From the NCBI GenBank assembly GCA_003151615.1, contig PLXZ01000001.1:315267-352123 (forward strand): a stretch of DNA of 36,857 bases, in the 5' to 3' direction. The notes under the pieces are model-generated. The model was not told where the DNA came from. It made no database searches and saw only the letters and a program-made list of their open reading frames with translations. How positions within the stretch are numbered: position 1 is the first letter of the stretch; every line of letters begins with the position of its first letter. The position numbers and the translations under genes are program-made. This document shows, piece by piece, positions 8,538 through 17,221 of this stretch. The DNA is from Candidatus Tayloriibacteriota bacterium (GTDB lineage: Bacteria; Patescibacteriota; Minisyncoccia; Phycocordibacterales; PALSA-1337).

Positions 8538-9545
8538 ATGAATTCAAAAACAACTCCAAAAGATTTTTTCATGCATATGTTTGCCGCGATAGCGCTGTAT
8601 GTTTCGGCAATCGCCCTGATGAATCTGGTATTCGCGATCGTGAACAAAATTTTACCTGATGCTTTAGGCGGGTTTTTTGCAGCCAATTCGATTGTCTGGC
8701 CGGTTTCAGTGCTGGTTGTTCTTGTTCCATTGCTGTATGTGGCCGAATGGTTTATTTTCCGCGATATCATCAGAATGCCGCAGAAAAAAGACCTCTGGGT
8801 CCGAAGATGGCGCATCTATACGACCTTGTTTTTGACGGCACTCACCATGGCAGGGGATTTAATCGTACTTATTAATGTATATCTCAACGGGGAAATAACC
8901 GGACGATTTATTTGGAAAGTGCTGGTTGTCTTTGTCGTTTCCGCACTTATTTTTGCCTACTATATATTGTCACGCGTCGGGGCATTGCTTGGTCCGAAAA
9001 AAGCATGGAGAATTGTTTTGGCCTGGATTAGCGCCGTTTTAGTTTTCGCCGCAATTGTCGGTGGATTCATCATTGTCGGCTCTCCGGCCCAGCAAAGGGC
9101 TTTGCGTTTTGATGAAGGAAGAATCACCGACTTAACCAACATTCAATATCAGGTCCTGGATTATTGGCAGACAAATGCCAAGTTGCCGTTGTCGTTGATC
9201 GATCTCAACGACCATTTTACTGAATACGTCGCGCCAGTTGACCCTGAAACCGCATCTTCGTATGGATATGCTGTGTTGCCGAGCGTTCAATTTGACGGGC
9301 AAAGCGAACCGTCTTTTCAGCTGTGCGCGACGTTTGATTTGCCTTCCTCGGAAGATCCGTCTTTTGCTTCTCAAGCTCTTTCTGATTCGCCCATGATTCC
9401 CGGTAATGGTTTTGTCGGCGCAGTTGATGTTTCGGGCAATTCGACGGGTTGGCAACATTCGGCTGGCCATGCGTGCTTTGTCAGAATTATTAATCCGAAA
9501 CTATATCCCGCAAGGCAGCCCATTCCGTCTCCCGTCACGAATTAA
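8538..9545 (+). CDS. Multi-pass membrane protein with soluble C-terminal domain, unknown function
   Basis: Four hydrophobic segments then a C-terminal soluble region; ATG at 8538 preferred over the GTG at 8508, which overlaps the intergenic hairpin element. Confidence 0.75.
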   Translation: MNSKTTPKDFFMHMFAAIALYVSAIALMNLVFAIVNKILPDALGGFFAANSIVWPVSVLVVLVPLLYVAEWFIFRDIIRMPQKKDLWVRRWRIYTTLFLTALTMAGDLIVLINVYLNGEITGRFIWKVLVVFVVSALIFAYYILSRVGALLGPKKAWRIVLAWISAVLVFAAIVGGFIIVGSPAQQRALRFDEGRITDLTNIQYQVLDYWQTNAKLPLSLIDLNDHFTEYVAPVDPETASSYGYAVLPSVQFDGQSEPSFQLCATFDLPSSEDPSFASQALSDSPMIPGNGFVGAVDVSGNSTGWQHSAGHACFVRIINPKLYPARQPIPSPVTN

Positions 9546-9568
9546 TTTCAAACCGATTCCCAACTGGC

Positions 9569-9616
9569 AATAAAATAAAAAATGAGGTACAATCGTATCT
9601 CACTTTTTATTTTATT
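9569..9616. promoter_or_regulatory. 18-bp inverted repeat (one mismatch) whose 12-nt centre contains the predicted pyk -10 box TACAAT
   Basis: AATAAAATAAAAAATGAG-GTACAATCGTAT-CTCACTTTTTATTTTATT. Confidence 0.6.
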
Positions 9617-9642
9617 AATTTTACGAATAACCGAAAAAACAT

Positions 9643-11067
9643 ATGAATTTGGGAAAGAAAACAAAGATTGTCTGTACGATAGGGCCGGCGACGGAGAGCG
9701 AGCAGAAATTAACGGAATTGGTGGAAGCGGGAATGAACGTCATGCGCCTCAATTTCTCGCACGGTGATTTCGCTGAACACCAGGTTCGTGTTGACAACAT
9801 CCGAAAAGTCATCAAAAAAAGCGGCAAGACAGTCGGCATTCTCCAGGACCTTTCGGGACCAAAAATTCGCACGGGCGAATTCGTTGACGGCAAAATTACG
9901 TTGAAAGCCGGCCAGACATTCACATTCACTACCAATGCCGCTGAAAAAACGACCGGTACCGACAAACGCGTTTGGATCAACTATCCGCTTCTTCCAAAGG
10001 AAGTGAAGGTTGGCGGCTATATTCTCGTTCACGACGGTAAATTCAAGCTCCAGATCACTTCAATCAAAGGCAAAGATGTCGTTTGTAAAGTCATCGTTGG
10101 CGGTGAAATCAAGAGCAAACGCGGCGTCAATCTTCCGGGTGCATATTTGTCAGTGAGTTCTATTACAGACAAGGACCGCGTGGATATTGCTTTTGGAATC
10201 AAAAACAAGGTGGACTTTGTCGCCCTTTCGTTCGTGCGTCGCGCCGACGACATCATCGAACTCCGTGAAATGCTGAAGAAGGCAAAGTCAGACGCGATGA
10301 TCATCGCGAAAATCGAAACTCCGGAAGCTATTGAAAACATGGACGCCATTTTGGCGGTGACGGACGGAATCATGGTTGCGCGCGGAGACCTTGCCATTGA
10401 AATCCCTGCGGAAAATGTGCCATTTGCGCAAAAAGACATGATTCGAAAATGCGTGGCGCTCGGCAAACCTGTCATTACGGCCACGCAGATGCTTGAATCG
10501 ATGATTAAAAATGCAGTTCCGACGCGCGCGGAAGTTTCCGACATAGCAAACGCAATTATCGACGGAACCGACGCAATCATGCTTTCCGAAGAGACGACTC
10601 TTGGTGATTTTCCTGTCGAAGCCGTCAAAATGATGACACGCATTGCTCTCGAAATCGAAAAGGACATTAAAAAATACTGTGCTCCGTTCCATTACGACAA
10701 TTCAACCGAGATGACGGACATTATTTCACAGTCTGCGGTGCGTTTGGGTAATGAATTGGGTGCGAAATATCTCGTCGCCCTGACAAAATCCGGTTGGACG
10801 GCTCGCATGATTGCGCGCTACCGGCCGGGACAGACGATCTTGTCGCTCATGGGCAATCAGCGCGACGCGAACAAGCTTATCCTGAGCTATGGCTGTTATC
10901 CGGTCATTGTGCCTCATTTTGAAACTGCCGCTGACATCATGGATCTTGTCAGAAAAGTATCAGTCGGGCATCACTTTGCCAAAAAAGGCGATAAAGTCGT
11001 CATTGTCGCCGGAATGCCGGTCGGAAAGGCGAAGGGGACGAACATGGTTTTGGTAGAAACGATATAA
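9643..11067 (+). CDS. pyk: Pyruvate kinase
   Basis: KTKIVCTIGPATES..., MNVMRLNFSHGDF, SGPKIRTGEF, DGIMVARGDLAIEIPAENVPFAQK, GKPVITATQMLESMI. Confidence 0.97.
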   Translation: MNLGKKTKIVCTIGPATESEQKLTELVEAGMNVMRLNFSHGDFAEHQVRVDNIRKVIKKSGKTVGILQDLSGPKIRTGEFVDGKITLKAGQTFTFTTNAAEKTTGTDKRVWINYPLLPKEVKVGGYILVHDGKFKLQITSIKGKDVVCKVIVGGEIKSKRGVNLPGAYLSVSSITDKDRVDIAFGIKNKVDFVALSFVRRADDIIELREMLKKAKSDAMIIAKIETPEAIENMDAILAVTDGIMVARGDLAIEIPAENVPFAQKDMIRKCVALGKPVITATQMLESMIKNAVPTRAEVSDIANAIIDGTDAIMLSEETTLGDFPVEAVKMMTRIALEIEKDIKKYCAPFHYDNSTEMTDIISQSAVRLGNELGAKYLVALTKSGWTARMIARYRPGQTILSLMGNQRDANKLILSYGCYPVIVPHFETAADIMDLVRKVSVGHHFAKKGDKVVIVAGMPVGKAKGTNMVLVETI

Positions 11068-11085
11068 ATCTGCGTTTTAGCGCCA

Positions 11086-11132
11086 CTTATCCACAGATAA
11101 GGGAACACTTATGTCGAGTATCCTTCTCGACA
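11086..11132. repeat. Tandem intergenic hairpins CTTATC-CACA-GATAAG and TGTCGAG-TATCCTT-CTCGACA; contains inverted copy 2 of the 16-mer TACTCGACATAAGTGT
   Basis: Direct reading of perfect stems of 6 and 7 bp. Confidence 0.7.
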
Positions 11133-11158
11133 GATAAAGTTTTGATAAAGTTTTTGTG

Positions 11159-11184
11159 AAAAACGGCATTGATTGCCGTTTTTT
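11159..11184 (+). terminator. Rho-independent terminator-like hairpin
   Basis: AAAAACGGCA-TTGAT-TGCCGTTTTTT, 10-bp stem plus T-run, between pyk and radC. Confidence 0.65.
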
Positions 11185-11190
11185 CGATGC

Positions 11191-11196
11191 TATAAT
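11191..11196 (+). promoter_or_regulatory. Predicted -10 TATAAT, 6 nt before radC ATG (leaderless configuration)
   Basis: gatgcTATAATcactgcATG. Confidence 0.6.
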
Positions 11197-11202
11197 CACT
11201 GC

Positions 11203-11976
11203 ATGAATACAAAAACATTGGAAAATAAATTGCAAAACATTAAATCGCCGTACGTGATTCGCGACACAGATCTGCTTCTGGACGTCGCACCTGGCGAGCG
11301 AAAATATGTCCTCAAGGTCCGCGATTTGCCGACTGACGACAAACCGCGTGAGAAATTAGTTCAGCAAGGTCCCGAGGCTTTATCCATAAACGAACTTTTG
11401 GCCATTGTATTGGTGACCGGCACAACAAAAGAAGGCGTCTTGGAAATGTCACACCGCGTGTTACGGGAATACGGAGAAAAAGCCATTATTGCCGAGCGTT
11501 CTCCCGAAAAATTAGCTGCTGAAATGGATATCCCTCTGGGCAAGGCCTGCCAGATTGTCGCAGTCGGGGAATTGGGTCGGAGGTTTTACGAGAAAAACGC
11601 GTCCGGATTTTCCGTCATCCGCAGTGCAAAAGACGTTTACGACCACGTCAATGACATGCATAATTTGCCGAAGGAATATCTCCGTGGACTGTATTTAAAT
11701 ACCCACAATCAAATCATTCACGACGAGGTCATCTCCATCGGCACTATTAATTCCAATATCGTCCATCCGCGCGAAGTTTTCCGCCCAGCCGTCGAATATA
11801 ATGCCGTTGCAATTGTTTTGGTACACAATCATCCTTCAGGCGTTGTCACTCCGTCGGATCAGGATGTTGAAATTACCAACCAGCTTGTTCAGGCAGGAAA
11901 AATTATGGGTGTGCATGTGCTCGACCACGTCATCATTACGAAAGACGCGTACAAAAGCATTGATGCCGAATATTAA
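11203..11976 (+). CDS. radC: RadC family JAB/MPN-domain protein
   Basis: LVHNHPSGVVTPSDQDVEITNQLVQAGKIMGVHVLDHVII; start at 11203 chosen because the upstream listed start lies within the terminator. Confidence 0.93.
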   Translation: MNTKTLENKLQNIKSPYVIRDTDLLLDVAPGERKYVLKVRDLPTDDKPREKLVQQGPEALSINELLAIVLVTGTTKEGVLEMSHRVLREYGEKAIIAERSPEKLAAEMDIPLGKACQIVAVGELGRRFYEKNASGFSVIRSAKDVYDHVNDMHNLPKEYLRGLYLNTHNQIIHDEVISIGTINSNIVHPREVFRPAVEYNAVAIVLVHNHPSGVVTPSDQDVEITNQLVQAGKIMGVHVLDHVIITKDAYKSIDAEY

Positions 11977-11992
11977 TTGAAGTTGCCGTTTT

Positions 11993-14014
11993 TTACTGGC
12001 ATAAAACCGAGAGCAATTTTGAAACAGAGAGCGTCGCGACTCCGGTTACCGAATCCGCGCCGCCGTAGTACATAAAAAGAGTGTCTTTGCGGATGACTGC
12101 GCCGCAAGGGAATACGACGTTGCCGACCTGGCCCCTGAGCTCGTAGTCCATTTCAGGGGACAGGAGAGCGTCGGTGGTCCGGGCAATGACTTCCGTAGGG
12201 TCTTTCAGGTCAAGGAGGGCCGCTCCGACGCGGTATATGTTCCTTTCCGATATGCCGTGATATATGAGCAGCCAGCCTTTTTTTGTTTTGATTGGTGGAG
12301 CGGATATACCGATTTTTCGTTCATCCCACATGCCGGGTCGCGGACGGAGAATTTCGATGCATTTATTTATTTTCTCGTTTTTGAAGTCGAGGCTGTTGAA
12401 GTAATCGGCGCAGATATTCGTGCCGACGCGGTGGAATACCAGATACTTCATGCCGCCGTTTATTCCGCTTGCGGTTTTTACTTTTTCAGGCAGGAGGCAG
12501 CTGTCCTTGTCATCGACTTGCGTCGGGCTTATCAAATACGGCTTGTCCCAGTTCCATTTTTGGGCGATGAAATCTTTCACTGAAATACCGGTGACGGCGA
12601 TTGCCGGCATATCGATGCCGTCGTACGCGGTGTAGGTCATGTACAGCCGTTCGCCGATTTTAACGATGCGAGGGTCCTCGCAGCCGCTGTTGCCGCCCGG
12701 CACGCGCTTCATTTCAAAAGGTTCGCGCGGCACATATATCGGCTCGGGAAGGCGTTTTGTAATATGCAGGCCGTCGGTGCTTTCCGCGTATCCGACTGTT
12801 GAAGTATTGTCGTTGGACATGGCACGGTAGAGAATGCGAACTTTGCCCCCGATATCGATTGCCGCGGGATTAAAGACAGCTTTTGATTCCCACGAAAGTT
12901 CAGTCGGCTTCAAAATCGGATTTTCGCCGGAACGGACGACAAGTTCCGCGGCCGATGTAGGAATCATGCTGTCGAGAAGATCGTCGAGATTCACATGCGC
13001 CCGCGCACAGGTCGTATCAGCCGCTCCGTAATATATTTCAAGAGTTTGATTTTTGCCCGTACCTCTCAGAAAGCCGCCGGAAGGGAAGGCAACGCCGGGT
13101 ACGAAACCGTATTCCTCGTATATTTCTTCGGGAGCGACGATTGGCCCCTTTGTTTTGCCGATGACCATTTCAGGATTTTCGAGGTCAAGAAGAAGAGCTT
13201 CAATTCCGAAGACTTTTTGCTGGCCGTCGAAATAATGCTGGATATGGGAATAAATGAAAAGCCAACCTTTTTTGGTTTTGATCGGCGGGGCGCCGATTTC
13301 GGTATGGTCGCTTGGAAAACGGCGCATGTCCAGGACGTTTGACGCGGAATGGCCGCCTGTGCTCCCGTTTGCTCCTGTTGAATTTAATTTCGCATACCAT
13401 TGTGCCCAGGCGTTTTCGTCCCACAAGTCTTCCATGCGGTCGAAATAGGCGAATGCGATTTTTGCCGGCGGCATGTCCGTGTTTACCGTGAGGGCGACGA
13501 GGATTTTTCCGTTAATTCGCTCCGGAAAGAGAATCATAGCCTTGGCATTGAACGGCGTGACAAGATGCTTTTCCTGAATTGTCTTGAAATCCTCGGTTAT
13601 TGCGACGGCGACTTTTATGCCGGCTGCGTTAAAGGGGAAATTCGAAAGCGCGGTGTAAAAAATATAATATTTTCCTTCGAAAAAAGTGACGCGCGGATCC
13701 TCGCAACCGAACTGTTCCCAGGGCAATTGGGGCTCTATCAGTTTCCGTCGGTTTTCAAAGTGGATGCCATCCTTGCTGTCCGCATAACCGACTACTGACA
13801 AATGCTCGGGTCCTTTCAAAGGCCCGGCTGATTCGGCCGGTCCCATGGCCCGGTAGACGCAGCGGGTATGGCTGTTTTCGCTATTATTCTTTCCTGTTTT
13901 TCCTCCGATTTTTCCCTGAATCGGGCACCAATTAAAGGCCGCTACCGACTCCCACAGGTTTTCTTTGGTCGGGACGAGCAGGGGATTGTGCCGGGATTTT
14001 TTTACAACAAACAT
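11993..14014 (-). CDS. Tandem two-module GH130-type glycoside phosphorylase/hydrolase (673 aa)
   Basis: Both halves carry GCEDPR and five-bladed-propeller-like repeats (FGCEDPRVTFFEGKYYIFYTA; SGCEDPRIVKIGERLYMTYTA); C-terminal half has KGWLLIYHGISERNIYRVGAALLDL. Confidence 0.88.
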   Translation of the reverse strand: MFVVKKSRHNPLLVPTKENLWESVAAFNWCPIQGKIGGKTGKNNSENSHTRCVYRAMGPAESAGPLKGPEHLSVVGYADSKDGIHFENRRKLIEPQLPWEQFGCEDPRVTFFEGKYYIFYTALSNFPFNAAGIKVAVAITEDFKTIQEKHLVTPFNAKAMILFPERINGKILVALTVNTDMPPAKIAFAYFDRMEDLWDENAWAQWYAKLNSTGANGSTGGHSASNVLDMRRFPSDHTEIGAPPIKTKKGWLFIYSHIQHYFDGQQKVFGIEALLLDLENPEMVIGKTKGPIVAPEEIYEEYGFVPGVAFPSGGFLRGTGKNQTLEIYYGAADTTCARAHVNLDDLLDSMIPTSAAELVVRSGENPILKPTELSWESKAVFNPAAIDIGGKVRILYRAMSNDNTSTVGYAESTDGLHITKRLPEPIYVPREPFEMKRVPGGNSGCEDPRIVKIGERLYMTYTAYDGIDMPAIAVTGISVKDFIAQKWNWDKPYLISPTQVDDKDSCLLPEKVKTASGINGGMKYLVFHRVGTNICADYFNSLDFKNEKINKCIEILRPRPGMWDERKIGISAPPIKTKKGWLLIYHGISERNIYRVGAALLDLKDPTEVIARTTDALLSPEMDYELRGQVGNVVFPCGAVIRKDTLFMYYGGADSVTGVATLSVSKLLSVLCQ

Positions 14015-16011
14015 GGCGTAATTTTTAAATGGGGTTGGCGATCGCGGAGCAAGCTTTCAACAAGTTCGTTTACGGGAACAGTGGCCACGCAGGTGACCAT
14101 GTCGGCACCGCCATAGTATATATGAAGCATGCCGTCGATATCAACGGCTCCTCCGGGATAGACGATTCCCGATTTGCCACGTCCGCCCTCATAGCTGTTT
14201 TCATACTGTTCATCGGGTTCCAAAATTGGTTTGCGGCTGCGGGCGATTGCTTTCCATGGTTGTTTCAAATCCAAAAGCATCGCTCCGATTTTATATTTCG
14301 AAGAATCCTGCCTATCAACTGCCGAATAGATGGCGAGCCAGCCGTGCGGTGTCCGTATCGGAGCCGTACCCATGCTCATTTTCTGGCTGTCCCAGTAGGA
14401 GCGTCGCGGTCTAATGGAATAGAGATTTCGAAGCCATCGTTTTCCTTCGCCGAATTCCAGTTTCGGCACAAGGTCGACCATGATATTCGGCCAAACGCGG
14501 TGAAAGACGACATATTTCTCCGTGCCGTCTTCGTCGATAATTTTTTCCGGCAATATTACGACGCTCTTGCTGCCGACATTTGGCGGGGACATCAGTTGCG
14601 GCTTTGCCCACTTCCATTTTTTATTCAAAAAGTCCTTTTTGCCAATTGAAGTGAGCGCGCTCCTCATCGGCCAGCCGCCGTCATGGGCGACGAATGTCAT
14701 GTAAACTCTTCCGTCAATGTTCGTTGCTTTCGGATCCTCACAGCCGCCCCAGCTTCCGCCGGAAGAAAAAAGAGACATGTCCTCGCCGTCGGCCAAATCG
14801 GGAATTTCGTGCTTGTGAAGGGAATAGACCGGCTTTACTCCGCGTTCGCTGATTCGTACGCCGTCGGTCGTGGCCGCATGTCCGATGCGCGACCAGCCGT
14901 CGTTTCCGACGGCGCGGTAGAGCAGATGAACCTTTCCGTCCAGACGTACAACCGCCGGGTTAAAAACTCCGTCATATTCCCAGCCCTTTTGGGACGGCTT
15001 CATGATCGGATTTTCCGGCGCACGCTTTGCCCGCGTCACGCGTCCGCTTTTATGGTCGGCAATATGCTCCAGAGGGAATTCAAACAGATGGATTTTCCCG
15101 GCCTTGTCGGAGAAATAAAAACGGACACCGTGCATAGTGTATTCCTTTTTCGACTTGCTTTTTGGGTCCATTTCCGGATGTATCGGGGTGACTCCGATGA
15201 ACGAAATCTGTCCGTCGCTTTCGACCGATATTTCCATGAGCGGCAGTTCCGTTTGCCATATGAGCTGGGTCGGATTCTTACTCGAAAAGAGGGCGCAGCC
15301 GATTTTAACGAAATGCTCGTCGCCGATTTTCTTGTTATGCAAATGGTCGTCGATGAGGATGTCGGCTTTCATCCGCGATTCATAAAAAAGGGCGATGCCT
15401 CCGCCGGCAATGATGCCGTCCGGCACTGCGATTGCACCGACGATGTTGAAAGGCAGGCCTTCGAAAAAATTCCAGTGCGGCGCGCGGGCGGGAAAAACAA
15501 TTTTCCACGAGCGCAAATTTTGCGAAATGGCGGTTTCAATTTGGCCGCCGTTTGAATAAATGACGTCGCCGGCGCCGTCTTCCAATTCAGGAATCAAAAT
15601 TCCGGGCTTCTTCACTTCCTTGACGGTTCCTCCGACGACCCAGGTGATAAAATCCTCGGTCGAAGCGTACGCGAACTCGGGACCATGCGTACCCTGACGC
15701 ACATATGCCAAAGTCATGTCGTCATCGTGGCAGAAAAATTTAAAGTCACGGCAGTGGGCAAGATTTTCGTCAACTTTTTTTCCACGCGGTCCGATGCGGA
15801 CGAGATGCGCATGTTCGGGTTTGCCGGTGAAGACGCTTTCTCCGTGTCCGCGAACGATTGCGAGCCCGTGTTCGCGCGGCTCTTTTTTTCCACGAATAAT
15901 CTTCATCAGAAGAAAGACTTCCTTTTTATGATAGCCGACCGCGAGAGGTATTTTTTGTGAATGAGCGTCAGGAGTTATGCCAATTTTTTTAGTTTTTTTT
16001 ATAGGAGCCAT
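14002..16011 (-). CDS. GH130-like protein (669 aa) with divergent N-terminal propeller-like half and C-terminal GH130 module
   Basis: C-terminal half has GGCEDPKATNIDGRVYMTFVAHDG, FHRVWPNIMVDL, KIGAMLLDLKQP; the N-terminal half lacks GCEDP. Overlaps the next gene by 13 nt. Confidence 0.85.
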   Translation of the reverse strand: MAPIKKTKKIGITPDAHSQKIPLAVGYHKKEVFLLMKIIRGKKEPREHGLAIVRGHGESVFTGKPEHAHLVRIGPRGKKVDENLAHCRDFKFFCHDDDMTLAYVRQGTHGPEFAYASTEDFITWVVGGTVKEVKKPGILIPELEDGAGDVIYSNGGQIETAISQNLRSWKIVFPARAPHWNFFEGLPFNIVGAIAVPDGIIAGGGIALFYESRMKADILIDDHLHNKKIGDEHFVKIGCALFSSKNPTQLIWQTELPLMEISVESDGQISFIGVTPIHPEMDPKSKSKKEYTMHGVRFYFSDKAGKIHLFEFPLEHIADHKSGRVTRAKRAPENPIMKPSQKGWEYDGVFNPAVVRLDGKVHLLYRAVGNDGWSRIGHAATTDGVRISERGVKPVYSLHKHEIPDLADGEDMSLFSSGGSWGGCEDPKATNIDGRVYMTFVAHDGGWPMRSALTSIGKKDFLNKKWKWAKPQLMSPPNVGSKSVVILPEKIIDEDGTEKYVVFHRVWPNIMVDLVPKLEFGEGKRWLRNLYSIRPRRSYWDSQKMSMGTAPIRTPHGWLAIYSAVDRQDSSKYKIGAMLLDLKQPWKAIARSRKPILEPDEQYENSYEGGRGKSGIVYPGGAVDIDGMLHIYYGGADMVTCVATVPVNELVESLLRDRQPHLKITPCLL

Positions 16012-16060
16012 TGTGAGAACGTACGCGTTATATTACAATTGTACAACATTATATATTTCT

Positions 16061-16816
16061 ATGGAACACCACAAAATCGTCATTTTCGACCTCGACGGCA
16101 CTCTTTCCGAAAGCAAAATCGCGATTGACCGGGAAATGGCTGATTTACTGTGCGAATTGCTCAAAAAAAAGAGGGTGGCAGTCATTTCCGGCGCTTCTTT
16201 TGAACAATTTGAGAAGCAATTTTTGTCGAATCTGCCGTGTCCGCCGGTGAATTTGTCGGTTTTACCGGCGAATGGCAGTGCTTTTTTGGAATATAAGGCT
16301 GGCGAATGGCAGACGGTCTACGAGAAAAAGCTGTCCGACATGCAAAAAGTTTTGATTCGCACGGCGATGGATTCCGTTTTAAAAAAATACGCGGATTTGA
16401 TTCCGGAAAAAACATACGGTGAACGGCTCGCAGACATCGGTCTCGGTATGACATTTTCAGCGCTCGGTCAGGAGGCGCCTCTCGATGAAAAACAGAAATG
16501 GGATCCTGACCATGCGAAGCGCACAAAAATTGTCGCTGATCTTCAGCCGCTTCTGCCCGATATCGAAATGACCATCGGAGGAACCACATCGATCAATATC
16601 ACGGTCAAAGGCGCGGACAAGAAAAATGCGATTCTGGCTCTCGCCGAACATTTTGCCGTTTCAAAAGGCAAGTTGGCGGCCGACATTTTATATATCGGTG
16701 ATTCATTGTTTGTGGGAGGCAATGATTATGGCGCAATTGCTTCCGGTGTCGCCACCCAGAAAGTCTCCGGCCCTGCCGATACAAAAAAGATTATTCGCGA
16801 TATACTTAAGGCATAA
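16061..16816 (+). CDS. HAD-IIB phosphatase, eukaryotic-type phosphomannomutase-like
   Basis: KIVIFDLDGTLSESKIAIDREMADLL; GGTTSINITVKGADKKNAIL; ILYIGDSLFVGGNDYGAI (PMM-like GGNDYE). Confidence 0.8.
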   Translation: MEHHKIVIFDLDGTLSESKIAIDREMADLLCELLKKKRVAVISGASFEQFEKQFLSNLPCPPVNLSVLPANGSAFLEYKAGEWQTVYEKKLSDMQKVLIRTAMDSVLKKYADLIPEKTYGERLADIGLGMTFSALGQEAPLDEKQKWDPDHAKRTKIVADLQPLLPDIEMTIGGTTSINITVKGADKKNAILALAEHFAVSKGKLAADILYIGDSLFVGGNDYGAIASGVATQKVSGPADTKKIIRDILKA

Positions 16817-16829
16817 AAAAACGGATCAA

Positions 16830-17204
16830 ATGAAACAGCCGGAAAATCAACCAAAATCATCACTTCAGACATATACCGAAAAACGTCCTTGGGGCAGTTT
16901 CGAGCGATTTACTCAGAACGAACCTTCGACTGTCAAAATAATTACCGTAAATGCGGGCGAAGAACTAAGCCTCCAATACCATTTCAAGCGCAGCGAATTT
17001 TGGAAAATCTTGTCCGGTAATCCGATGATTACCGTCGGCGACAAAATCATTCAGGCCCACGAAGGCGGCGAATTTTTCGAATTGGCGAAAGAAAAGCATC
17101 GCATACAGGCGGGTAAAAGCGAGGTCCGTATTCTCGAAATTGCCTTTGGTCAATTCGAAGAGGGAGATATTGTTAGACTGGAGGATAAGTACGGACGCAA
17201 GTAA
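16830..17204 (+). CDS. Cupin protein, mannose-6-phosphate isomerase type II-like domain
   Basis: EKRPWGSFERFTQNEPSTVKIITVNAGEELSLQYHFKRSEFWKILSGNPMITVGDKI...ILEIAFGQFEEGDIVRLEDKYGR. Confidence 0.85.
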   Translation: MKQPENQPKSSLQTYTEKRPWGSFERFTQNEPSTVKIITVNAGEELSLQYHFKRSEFWKILSGNPMITVGDKIIQAHEGGEFFELAKEKHRIQAGKSEVRILEIAFGQFEEGDIVRLEDKYGRK

Positions 17205-17221
17205 AAAGCGTTTTTCGATTT

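Noticed and set aside
11087-11095. Perfect DnaA box TTATCCACA as an origin signal
   Set aside because: Single box, part of a small hairpin, no cluster of boxes, and no dnaA/dnaN nearby.
8488-11132. Composite transposon or MITE bounded by the inverted 16-mers
   Set aside because: No transposase, no target-site duplication seen, and the enclosed genes include core pyk; a repeat/regulatory element is the simpler reading.
14683-15555. 290-aa plus-strand ORF (and 14029-14649, 12995-13342 etc.)
   Set aside because: Antisense to well-supported GH130 coding sequence; no recognisable domain.
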